Shown here: piece after piece, positions 1 through 4,752 of the stretch
How the letters are laid out: every line of letters starts with the position of its first letter
Position numbering within the stretch: position 1 is the stretch's first letter
Origin: Nonomuraea candida
GTDB lineage: Bacteria > Actinomycetota > Actinomycetes > Streptosporangiales > Streptosporangiaceae
Assembly: GCF_000725485.1 (NCBI RefSeq)
Contig: NZ_JOAG01000101.1
Span: 1-5,198, forward strand
DNA: 5,198 nucleotides
Direction: 5' to 3'
Made by a program: the position numbers and the translations under genes
Notes under the pieces: generated by a model
The model's input: the letters and a program-made list of their open reading frames with translations, nothing else
Database searches by the model: none
Told to the model about the DNA's origin: nothing

Positions 1-433
1 GTGGCGTGGCCGTGGCCGTCTCGGTGGGCTTGGCCGTCTCCGTGGCGGTGGGGGTGGCGGTGGGGGTGGCCGGGCTGGTCGCGGTGATCTTGACGGTGTC
101 GATCACCAGGCCCTTGCCCGCCGCGAGCGTGAGCGTGTAGTCCCCGGCGGTGGCCGGGAGGTACTTGCCGGTGAAGGTGACGGGGGCGCACAGGGGGTCG
201 TACGGGGCGGCGGCGACGGGCTGGGTGTCGCCGCCCGGGGTGGTGACGGTGATCTTCGCGTCGCACACGTTGGTGACGTGCGCGTCCACGGTGAGGGTGG
301 TTCCGGCCTTGACGGTGTGGCCGTTGGCCGGGCTGGTGATGCTGCCCGCGTTGTCCGCGTGGGCGGTGGCGGGGGCGAGCATGGCCGCGACGGCGGCGAT
401 TCCCGCGAGGGCGTAGGCCCTGATGGAGACCAT
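1..433 (-). CDS. Secreted Thr/Pro-rich protein, N-terminal part (3' end outside window)
   Basis: I do not recognise the family. The visible 144 residues begin with a clear Sec signal peptide: a short Arg5 N-region, an Ala/Leu/Ile/Val core at about 8-20, and an AxA-type site (Ala24-His-Ala26) before Asp27. Residues 30-118 alternate Thr, Val and Gly like a small beta-sandwich of the Ig-like kind. They hold the only two cysteines, Cys57 and Cys82, which could form one disulfide outside the cell. From about 119 the chain becomes a Thr/Ala/Pro/Glu linker of PTAT-like units, typical of a stalk leading to a wall-anchor or membrane segment; that part lies beyond base 1. The ATG at 433 follows AGGAAAGGA at good spacing. 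The gene diverges from the 625-3989 operon, and its leader carries the same CTGCGAC-loop hairpin. The secreted nature is well supported; the Ig-like fold is inference. Confidence 0.85.
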   Translation of the reverse strand, partial: MVSIRAYALAGIAAVAAMLAPATAHADNAGSITSPANGHTVKAGTTLTVDAHVTNVCDAKITVTTPGGDTQPVAAAPYDPLCAPVTFTGKYLPATAGDYTLTLAAGKGLVIDTVKITATSPATPTATPTATETAKPTETATATP

Positions 434-457
434 GAATGGTCCTTTCCTGGGGTAGTG

Positions 458-480
458 CCGGGGCGGTCGCAGCGCCCCGG
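458..480 (-). promoter_or_regulatory. CTGCGAC-loop leader hairpin, copy 1
   Basis: On the minus strand CCGGGGCG, loop CTGCGAC, then CGCCCCGG form a perfect 8-bp stem with a 7-nt loop. It starts 13 nt after the predicted -10 box of the leftward promoter, so it should lie close to the 5' end of the mRNA. CCCCAGGA (minus strand, 452-445) follows after 5 nt and leads into the ribosome site of the secreted-protein gene. The same loop and CCCCAGGA recur at 577, 946 and 3497. The regulatory role is inferred. Confidence 0.65.
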
Positions 481-492
481 TCTCACAAGAAA

Positions 493-521
493 ACTGTAGG
501 GCAGATTTACATGAATGTCTA
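493..521 (-). promoter_or_regulatory. Predicted promoter for the leftward secreted-protein gene
   Basis: On the minus strand TAGACA (521-516; 5 of 6 to TTGACA), a 17-bp spacer and TACAGT (498-493; 4 of 6 to TATAAT) form a sigma-70-like promoter. Transcription would begin near 485-487, just before the hairpin at 480. The identical -10 hexamer and spacer length on the other strand support the call. No start-site data are available. Confidence 0.55.
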
Positions 522-526
522 CCCGT

Positions 527-541
527 GGATCATGTTGATCC
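527..541. promoter_or_regulatory. 15-bp palindrome between the two -35 boxes, possible operator
   Basis: GGATCA, TGT, TGATCC is a perfect 6+6 inverted repeat. It lies between the two divergent promoters and overlaps the rightward -35 box (535-540). A dimeric repressor bound here could touch both promoters. No regulator gene for it can be identified in the window, so this is a suggestion from position and symmetry only. Confidence 0.35.
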
Positions 542-563
542 TGTCATAAATCTATCCTACAGT
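535..563 (+). promoter_or_regulatory. Predicted promoter for the rightward six-gene operon
   Basis: TTGATC (535-540; 4 of 6 to TTGACA), a 17-bp spacer and TACAGT (558-563; 4 of 6 to TATAAT) fit a sigma-70-like promoter. Transcription would begin near 569-571, a few bases before the hairpin at 577. It mirrors the leftward promoter in spacer length, -10 sequence and spacer content. Confidence 0.55.
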
Positions 564-576
564 TATCTCATCGCTG

Positions 577-596
577 CCGGGGACTGCGACCCCCGG
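577..596 (+). promoter_or_regulatory. ACTGCGAC-loop leader hairpin, copy 2
   Basis: CCGGGG, loop ACTGCGAC, CCCCGG form a 6-bp stem with an 8-nt loop, starting 14 nt after the predicted -10 box. CCCCAGGA at 610-617 follows after 13 nt and runs straight into the ribosome site AGGAGGA of the gene at 625. It is the operon-head counterpart of copy 1 on the opposite transcript. Confidence 0.65.
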
Positions 597-624
597 ACCG
601 ACACCGGAACCCCAGGAGGACCAC

Positions 625-939
625 ATGGCCAGCACCTACGCGATCGTCGCCACCCCCACCCCCGGCGTTGAGATCGCCGTCCTGGTCCCCGTCCAGGCCG
701 CCAGCATCGCCGCCGCCCTCTCCCCCGCCGCGCTCGCCGACGCGAAGGAGCTGATGGAGGACCAGGGCTGGATCGAGGCGGCCGACGCGACCGGCGACGC
801 CCTGCGCGACCTGATCGACGACGCGCTGAAGACCGGCGACCTGTACCTGTGCGAGCGCTGCCACGCCCGCGTCACCACCTACACGCACCGGTACGAGGCC
901 AGCGGCGACGAGATCGCCCTCTGCCAGAGCGGCTGCTAG
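625..939 (+). CDS. Small zinc-ribbon-like protein, 104 aa
   Basis: First gene of the rightward operon; I do not recognise a named family. The ATG has a strong ribosome site, AGGAGGA, 5 nt upstream. Residues 1-35 are hydrophobic and Ala/Val/Pro-rich but not a convincing signal peptide. Residues 36-72 are predicted helical with many acidic residues. The C-terminus carries Cys76-x2-Cys79 and Cys100-x3-Cys104, which end the protein and could bind one zinc ion as a small ribbon; His80 and His88 lie nearby. Third codon positions are nearly all G or C, which supports the frame. A copy of the ACTGCGAC hairpin precedes it and another follows 6 nt after its TAG stop. Small proteins with a terminal zinc motif are common in actinobacterial phages and integrative elements. 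Function is unknown; nucleic-acid or protein binding is the simplest guess. Confidence 0.9.
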   Translation: MASTYAIVATPTPGVEIAVLVPVQAASIAAALSPAALADAKELMEDQGWIEAADATGDALRDLIDDALKTGDLYLCERCHARVTTYTHRYEASGDEIALCQSGC

Positions 940-945
940 CCGCCC

Positions 946-983
946 GGTTCCGGGCGGGCGACTGCGACCGCCCGCCCGGAACC
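946..983 (+). promoter_or_regulatory. ACTGCGAC-loop intergenic hairpin, copy 3
   Basis: A perfect 15-bp stem, GGTTCCGGGCGGGCG with CGCCCGCCCGGAACC, closes the loop ACTGCGAC. It begins 6 nt after the stop of the 625 gene. CCCCAGGA follows at 1005-1012 after 21 nt, and the next gene starts at 1033. The stem is the longest of the four copies and differs in sequence from the others while the loop is unchanged. It could also act as an mRNA-stability or attenuation element. Confidence 0.65.
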
Positions 984-1032
984 CCGCCGGAACGCTCCAG
1001 AACGCCCCAGGAAGCCCGAAAGGCCCATCCCC

Positions 1033-1278
1033 GTGACGATCACCGCACCCGCCCCCGCCGCGCCCGCTACGCCCGTCTTCAAGGCCCACACCGACCCCGC
1101 GTGCCCCACCTGCGGCTGCACCGACCCCGTGCTGCACGAGCTGCCCAACGGCGGCATCTACACCGGCTGCTGCCAGGCGGACCCCGTCGCGTTCGTGTGC
1201 GCCCTGTATGTGAACGTCTACTTCTCCCCCGAGGGCGACGAGCCGGACGAGTGCCCCCACGGCGACAACTGCGTGTGA
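1033..1278 (+). CDS. Cys-rich small protein, 81 aa
   Basis: I do not recognise the family. Eight cysteines lie in 81 residues: Cys24-x2-Cys27-x-Cys29, Cys46-Cys47, Cys56, Cys74 and Cys80, with His19, His35 and His76. This could bind one or two zinc ions. There is no signal peptide, so a cytoplasmic metal-binding protein is more likely than a disulfide-rich secreted one. The first 18 residues are an Ala/Pro/Thr-rich tail. The start is GTG at 1033, with GAAAGG about 9 nt upstream; a second, farther purine patch belongs to the CCCCAGGA element. The protein follows the 625 gene by 93 bp, a gap filled by the ACTGCGAC hairpin, and is probably on the same mRNA. Codon use matches its neighbours. Function is unknown. 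Confidence 0.85.
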   Translation: MTITAPAPAAPATPVFKAHTDPACPTCGCTDPVLHELPNGGIYTGCCQADPVAFVCALYVNVYFSPEGDEPDECPHGDNCV

Positions 1279-1289
1279 CCCACCCGGGC

Positions 1290-1320
1290 GGCGCACCGCG
1301 CCCCCCCCCCCCCTCCCCCC
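1290..1320 (+). repeat. Long C-run (C13, T, C6) beside a weak hairpin
   Basis: Thirteen C in a row at 1301-1313, one T, then six C fill the gap between the Cys-rich gene and the gene at 1357. A short stem, GGCGC-ACC-GCGCC (1290-1302), overlaps its start. Runs this long are prone to slippage and to sequencing miscounts. The run is 44 nt or more upstream of the next start codon, so it does not affect a reading frame. Confidence 0.7.
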
Positions 1321-1356
1321 GACTTTCCCCTCTCCCCCGCCCATTGGAGGCAACCC

Positions 1357-2094
1357 GTGATCACCACCACCACCACCGACCTCGGCGAGGTCTGGGCCAT
1401 CCCCTCCTACGTCGCAGCGCAGACCCGCACGTTCGACCGCACGGTGGAGATCACCCGCGCGGTGTGGGACCGGCTCGTCATGGACGGCGGCATCCTCGAC
1501 GGCGAGGACTTCCAGGACCGGTACGAGATGCTGTTGTGGGAGGCGCACAAGCACACCGCCAAGCTGGGCAGCGGCAACCGCGCCGCGCTGAGCGTGGCCC
1601 GCACCCACAAGCGCACCGGCCGGTTCATCACCGAGCTGACGGTCCAGCTCCCCGACGCCGACGACCCGCGCAGCCCGGTCGTCATCGCGCTCGCCACCGA
1701 GCTGCCGCCCGTCAGCGCGCCGTCCCGCGCAGCCCGGATCGCCTCCGGCGAGCTGATCCCCGCCCCGCGCGCCATCGCCGCCGAGGCCGGTATCCGCTTC
1801 CCCGTCGCGTTCACCCGCGTCGCGTGGGAGGACTCCGTCGCCTGGGCCGACGCCGACAACCGGCGCAAGGGCACCGTGCAGGACGAGGACGGCCGCCTGT
1901 GGGACGTGCTCTGGATGACGCGCGCCGCGATCCAGAACGCGCCCCGAGGCTCCCAGCGGGCAGCTGTCCGCTTCTACCGGACGCCGCGTGACGGCCGAGT
2001 CCGCGCGCCGCGCCCGGCCTCACTGACCGTGCACATCGGCCCCGGCGACGCGGGCGAGCCGGTCATCACCATCTCGCACCCCACCGAAGCCTGA
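1357..2094 (+). CDS. DUF6573-like protein with extra N-terminal region, 245 aa
   Basis: The C-terminal half, about residues 127-245, resembles the DUF6573 family from memory. It has an SGELIPAPRAIAAEAG segment, then RFPVAFTRVAWED (148-159), DEDGRLWDVLWM (176-187) and the closing HIGPGDAGEPVITI (226-239). Family members occur in actinobacterial plasmids, phages and integrative elements, and their role is unknown. Residues 1-120 look like a separate domain: helical at 25-90 with WEAHKHTAK and ARTHKRTGR patches, then a strand-like segment ending near LATELPP. I do not recognise that part, and family members as I recall them are much shorter, so this may be a fusion. The GTG start has TTGGAGG 7 nt upstream. 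There is no signal peptide or membrane segment, so it should be cytoplasmic. It is the third gene of the operon and the largest intact one. Confidence 0.9.
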   Translation: MITTTTTDLGEVWAIPSYVAAQTRTFDRTVEITRAVWDRLVMDGGILDGEDFQDRYEMLLWEAHKHTAKLGSGNRAALSVARTHKRTGRFITELTVQLPDADDPRSPVVIALATELPPVSAPSRAARIASGELIPAPRAIAAEAGIRFPVAFTRVAWEDSVAWADADNRRKGTVQDEDGRLWDVLWMTRAAIQNAPRGSQRAAVRFYRTPRDGRVRAPRPASLTVHIGPGDAGEPVITISHPTEA

Positions 2095-2110
2095 CCCTTC
2101 ACCACCTCCC

Positions 2111-2134
2111 GGCGGGCCCGGCCCCGGGCCCGCC
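2111..2134 (+). promoter_or_regulatory. Strong GC hairpin between the third and fourth operon genes
   Basis: GGCGGGCCCG, loop GCCC, CGGGCCCGCC form a perfect 10-bp stem 16 nt after the stop of the 1357 gene. It has no U-run and lacks the CTGCGAC loop, so it is not a copy of the recurrent element. It may be a partial terminator that lowers downstream expression, or a stability element. Confidence 0.5.
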
Positions 2135-2162
2135 CCCCGAGCCCCTCTTGGAGAGCATCACC

Positions 2163-2979
2163 ATGACGACCACGTACGAAGTCCCCAGCTTGGAGGAGAT
2201 CCGCGTCCTGACGCGGCGCGAGGACCAGGCCGCCCGGCTCGGCTGGGCCACCGCGCACGCCGACGCCGTCGCCTGGGCCGTGGCCGGCGATTTGCACGCC
2301 GACGCGCGAGGCTTCTACCGGACCGGCCGGAACGGCGGGCGGGGGCGCGCGGTCTCCCGCGACCGTGTCCGCGCGCTCATCTCGGCCGGGTTCCTGCGGG
2401 TGGAGGGCGGGAGCGTTGCCGCCACGGCGGACGGGCGTGAGGGCCTGGCCGCGTGGGAGACCTTCCGGCCGGAACCGGCCGTGGAGGACCCGAGGGAGCC
2501 GTTGCGGCCCCTGTGGCAGGGCGAGGAGGCGACCCGCCGCCACCGGGCGTGGGAGGCCCGCATGGAACGGGAGCGGGCCGACCTGGACGCGCGCTGGAAG
2601 GCCACGCTCGCGCGGCTGGAAGCGGCCGAGGAGGAGGAACGCCAGCGCCAGCGCGAGCGGGCCGCTCGACCGGCCGGGAGCGTGTGGGACGCGATCCAAC
2701 GCGCCCGCCCCCGCCTACGTGTACGAGGCGGACGGCACCGTGACCCTGAACGGCGTGGACGTCACCCGGCGCGACGAGGCGGCCGAGGACGTCGAGCAGG
2801 TGGCCACGGCCACCGAGCAGGCCGCGCCCGGCGCGCCGGGCCGCCCGGCGCGCCGGGTGGCGCTGCACCTCGGGCCCGCCCGCCGCCGCCCGGCCTGGCC
2901 GCGCCCTGCCCGTACGACACCGGCCGCCCGCCGCCTCACCCTGCGGCACGGCCGCCGCCGTTCGGCCTTGACCCGCTGA
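2163..2979 (+). CDS. Winged-helix-like / coiled-coil protein with apparent frameshift
   Basis: I do not recognise a named family. ATG 2163 follows TTGGAG at good spacing and gives a better start than the in-frame TTG at 2148. Residues 15-100 look like a small winged helix: a helix around RDRVRALISAGFLRV (67-80) and a wing-and-end pattern SVAATADGREGLAAWE. Residues 120-170 are a highly charged helix, probably a coiled coil. The first frame is good to about residue 180 (base 2702). Beyond that the coding signal moves +1: the shifted frame reads AYVYEADGTVTLNGVDVTRRDE with nearly all G/C third bases, and stops at 2979. Removing one C from the C5 run at 2708-2712 joins the parts into about 271 aa; a missing GA after 2698 (giving AIQNAPAPAY) would do so too. 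The last 45 residues are Arg/Pro-rich and less certain. A DNA-binding role is inferred. Confidence 0.72.
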
Positions 2980-3014
2980 CCTGGCACCGTGCTGACCCGC
3001 GCACGCGGGCCAGG
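2980..3014 (+). promoter_or_regulatory. Two-part hairpin between the fourth and fifth operon genes
   Basis: CCTGGC (2980-2985) pairs with GCCAGG (3009-3014), and inside it GTGC (2989-2992) pairs with GCAC (3001-3004) around an 8-nt loop, TGACCCGC. A competing stem, CTGACCCGCG (2992-3001) with CGCGGGCCAG (3004-3013), has one mismatch. It begins at the stop codon of the preceding frame. The two folds exclude each other. Whether either has a function is unknown. Confidence 0.4.
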
Positions 3015-3042
3015 CCCTCCCCTCTACCCGAATGGAACCGCT

Positions 3043-3489
3043 GTGAACCACGCCTACGCCGCCGCCCGCCTCCTGGTGCACCTCACCTTCACCGACACGG
3101 CCGTCATGACCGCGCACACCGGCCGCCGCTTCACCCCAGACCGAGCCACGGTCGAATGGATGTGGACGCCCCGCCAGGGGTGGGCCTACAAGGAGACGAT
3201 TTTCGAGGGCCCCACCGTCCCGGAGGACCAAACCCCAGGCGGGCTGCTCGCCCTGCCGGACCGGGGCTTCTACCGGGCGTTGCCCGACCAGCCGCGCGGC
3301 TCCGGCCACGAGCCGCCCGCCGAGTACGAGCCGCTCGTAGAAGGCAGCCGCCCCGCCTGGATGCCGCCAGGCGTCTGCCTGGAGTGCCGCCGCACCACGG
3401 TGAACGTGACCGAGCAGCTCAACCACCGGACGGGCGAGGTGGAGCCGCTGTGCCCGCACTGCCACCACATGCTGACCACCGACGCCTGA
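3043..3489 (+). CDS. C2-C2 zinc-binding protein, 148 aa
   Basis: I do not recognise the family. GTG 3043 is chosen because ATGGAA lies 5 nt upstream and the protein then begins VNHAYAAARLL, much like the next gene's VNYSQLAAII. An earlier in-frame GTG at 2989 sits inside a hairpin and would add 18 poorly conserved-looking residues. Residues 8-60 alternate strands with aromatic residues (TVEWMWTPRQGWAY). Residues 60-108 are Pro/Gly-rich with LLALPDRGFYRALPD. The C-terminus carries Cys112-x2-Cys115 and Cys137-x2-Cys140 followed by two His, a likely zinc ribbon. It is the fifth gene of the operon and is followed 7 nt later by the ACTGCGAC hairpin. The protein should be cytoplasmic. Function is unknown; a small regulatory or nucleic-acid-binding protein is an inference from the zinc motif. 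Confidence 0.85.
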   Translation: MNHAYAAARLLVHLTFTDTAVMTAHTGRRFTPDRATVEWMWTPRQGWAYKETIFEGPTVPEDQTPGGLLALPDRGFYRALPDQPRGSGHEPPAEYEPLVEGSRPAWMPPGVCLECRRTTVNVTEQLNHRTGEVEPLCPHCHHMLTTDA

Positions 3490-3496
3490 CCCGCCC

Positions 3497-3527
3497 GGGT
3501 GCGGGCCACTGCGACCGGCCCGCACCC
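3497..3527 (+). promoter_or_regulatory. ACTGCGAC-loop intergenic hairpin, copy 4
   Basis: GGGTGCGGGCC and GGCCCGCACCC form a perfect 11-bp stem around the loop ACTGCGACC. It starts 7 nt after the stop of the 3043 gene. CCCCAGGA follows at 3543-3550 after 15 nt, with the ribosome site AGGAG at 3553-3557 and the start at 3564. The arrangement repeats that of copy 3. Confidence 0.65.
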
Positions 3528-3563
3528 CTCCCCGCCACCGAACCCCAGGAACAGGAGCTCTCA

Positions 3564-3989
3564 GTGAACTACTCGCAGCTTGCCGCCATCATCCGCGCCG
3601 CCCGACTCGACGAGCGGGGCCCGCACCAGCACCACGCCCACATCAGCCTCAACCGGATCGAACTCTGCATCCAGCCCTGCGTCGGCGTGCTCGGCCTCGC
3701 CCGCGCCTACTTCGAGGCGATCCGCCCGCTCCTGCCGCCGGGTTGGGAGCTGGAGGTGACCACCTACCACGGCGAGGACGGGGAGCGCGCGGTGACGTTC
3801 TCGGGCCGCACCGCCCCGGCCGTCGAGGACGACGGGAACCCGCCGAACGGCTGCCTCCTGTGCGGGGTTGAGGAGTACGGCCACGGCCAGCAGTACAAGA
3901 CGGGCACCGGCTACCACTACTGGATCAACCCTGGTGACGCGCTGCGTAAGGCGCGCATGCTCGCCCGCCGCGCCCGCGCCACGGCGTAG
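3564..3989 (+). CDS. CCHH zinc-finger-like protein, 141 aa
   Basis: Last gene of the rightward operon. GTG 3564 has AGGAG 6 nt upstream. Residues 1-15 form a helix (YSQLAAIIRAARLDE), followed by a His-rich turn (HQHHAHISL) and a strand/helix region to about 75. The C-terminal third has Cys97-x2-Cys100-x6-His107-x10-His118, then a Trp-Ile-Asn-Pro turn and a basic helix ending in ARRARATA. A CxxC, a HG.QY segment, a second His next to an aromatic residue and a basic tail form a layout I recall from small hypothetical proteins of actinobacterial phages and integrative elements; no function is established. There is no signal peptide. The stop is 12 nt before the terminator stem at 4002. The basic tail and zinc motif suggest nucleic-acid binding, which is inference. 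Confidence 0.88.
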   Translation: MNYSQLAAIIRAARLDERGPHQHHAHISLNRIELCIQPCVGVLGLARAYFEAIRPLLPPGWELEVTTYHGEDGERAVTFSGRTAPAVEDDGNPPNGCLLCGVEEYGHGQQYKTGTGYHYWINPGDALRKARMLARRARATA

Positions 3990-4001
3990 CCGTCGCAACC
4001 A

Positions 4002-4042
4002 CGTAGGGCCCGAACCCCCCTCGCCGGGGTTCGGGCCCTACG
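4002..4042. terminator. Bidirectional terminator hairpin between converging operons
   Basis: CGTAGGGCCCGAACCCC (4002-4018) and its exact complement at 4026-4042 form a 17-bp perfect stem with the 7-nt loop CCTCGCC. It begins 12 nt after the stop of the rightward operon and 16 nt after the stop of the leftward operon. No U-run follows on either strand, as is common for actinomycete terminators. The placement between two converging stop codons makes the call firm. Confidence 0.85.
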
Positions 4043-4058
4043 CACGTCTACGCGGGTA

Positions 4059-4208
4059 TCAGCCGCCCGCACGGGCGCGCATGCCGCCCGTGACCCTCAT
4101 GCCGCCCGTGCTCCTCATGCCGCCGGTGTGCCGCATGCCTCCCGTGGTGCTGCGCACGCCGCCGCCCACGCTCGCCACCCAACCGCCGCTATCGCTGTAA
4201 CTGATCAT
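4059..4208 (-). CDS. 49-aa Gly-rich protein with TGGMR hexapeptide repeats
   Basis: A short gene easily missed by length cut-offs. ATG 4208-4206 overlaps the TGA of the upstream gene in an ATGA, the classic arrangement for coupled translation; a separate ribosome site is weak. After MISYSDSGGWVAS come a Gly-rich stretch and four hexapeptides, TGGMR plus one variable residue (H, S, V, A), then ARAGG and the TGA at 4061-4059. The DNA shows this as four 18-bp repeats. Third codon positions are strongly G/C in this frame, and the stop falls just before the shared terminator. I do not recognise a family. Met/Arg/Gly repeats with no hydrophobic core suggest a flexible, basic, possibly disordered peptide that could bind RNA, DNA or a partner protein. 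That role is inference. Confidence 0.6.
   Translation of the reverse strand: MISYSDSGGWVASVGGGVRSTTGGMRHTGGMRSTGGMRVTGGMRARAGG
4081..4152. repeat. Tandem 18-bp repeat, four units
   Basis: Units start at 4081, 4099, 4117 and 4135. Each begins ATGCC(G/T)CC(C/G)GTG on the plus strand and has a variable last third; the first two are most alike. The period is a multiple of three and encodes the TGGMR hexapeptides of the minus-strand gene. The copy number could vary between strains without breaking the frame. Confidence 0.85.
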
Positions 4209-4752
4209 GACCGCGAGCCTGCCAGGCCCGGCCCGCCGGCCACAAGCCCCGGCCCGCCGGCAGACGCATCGACCACGCTCCCGCCCTCCAAGCGGGCCAG
4301 ACGCGCCTCCAGCTCGGCCACACGCCCCTCCAACGCCGCGTACCGCCCGAGGGCCGCCCCCGGCGCGACCGGCTCAGACCGCTCGACCGGCCTGGCCGGC
4401 TCCGGCGGGGCGAGCCATGGGTACGTCTGTCTGAACAACCCGGTGAGCGCCCGCCCGGCGGGGTGCCGGCGCTTCGCCTCCTCCCGCGCCCGCCACTCCT
4501 CGTACGTCTCGTACACGCCGGGCCCGTCCCACGGCACCGGCCGGCGCACCATGTCCGCCGCCTGGCCGGCCGGGACCGAGACCACCATGTCGTGCGGCCC
4601 GGCTCGAACTCCTCCCCCTCGGCCAGCGCTCGCGCGGTTGACCAGCGCGGCGCGCGCAGGTTGCCGTACGGGTCCGCCTCCGCCTCGACCACCACCCGCA
4701 CGTAACGCTCCGCGCTCAGGTCTCCAGAATCCCCCACCTCATGACTACTCAC
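4205..4752 (-). CDS. Coiled-coil protein with apparent frameshift, about 182 aa
   Basis: I do not recognise the family. GTG 4752 overlaps the TAG of the upstream gene in GTGAGTAG, with GGGGGA upstream as ribosome site. The first part reads AERYVRVVVEAEADPYGNL and ALAEGEEFEPG in one frame. From about 4597 the protein-like frame moves by one base and reads HDMVVSVPAGQAADMVRRP, then VYETYEEWRAREEAKRR. Next come a Pro-rich stretch and a coiled-coil heptad segment, LEGRVAELEARLARLE, before a Gly/Ala/Ser tail and the TGA at 4207-4205. Adding one G to the GGG at 4600-4598 joins the halves as EEFEPGPHDMVV. The original frame stays open to 4189 but turns into Arg/Trp/Gly-rich noise. If the break is real, an ATG at 4588 would leave a 127-aa product. 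It is the middle gene of the leftward operon. Confidence 0.65.

Larger units (their letters stand above)
492..564. repeat. Imperfect inverted repeat spanning the divergent promoter region
   Basis: The arms 492-509 and 547-564 are inverted copies of each other with 16 of 18 bases matching; the two mismatches are adjacent (GC in one arm, AT in the other). Read outward, both say TAAATCT, two variable bases, CCTACAGTT. Each arm covers the -10 box and most of the spacer of one outward promoter. The local AT content is far above that of the rest of the window. The arms may be a shared operator, or a promoter core kept alike for co-regulation. Confidence 0.75.

Noticed and set aside
568..1608. Long minus-strand open frame of 346 codons
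   Set aside because: It is a Gly/Val/Arg-rich antisense shadow of the operon and has no convincing ribosome site or domain.
849..1991. Long plus-strand open frame of 380 codons
   Set aside because: It is an Arg/Pro-rich shadow crossing three genes that have ribosome sites, Cys motifs and G/C third positions.
1971..3276. The 10-mer CTTCTACCGG occurring at 1971, 2312 and 3267 in three genes
   Set aside because: It encodes Phe-Tyr-Arg with the preferred codons of GC-rich actinomycetes in each case. Flanks are unlike each other, so it is probably codon bias rather than a regulatory repeat.
2148..3989. One 613-residue protein in a continuous open frame
   Set aside because: Only the two ends of this frame look like protein. 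The middle (about 2712-3563) is Arg/Pro/Gly-rich noise lying over two better genes in other frames, each with its own start and stop.
3992..3997. GTCGCA before the terminator (and GTCGCAG at 1411) as a partner for the CTGCGAC loops
   Set aside because: Six or seven matching bases in a window of this composition are expected by chance, and there is no structural support.
3868..4200. Plus-strand protein with MPPV hexapeptide repeats
   Set aside because: It has no ribosome site, it would cross the terminator stem, and the same repeats read better on the minus strand with an ATGA-coupled start.
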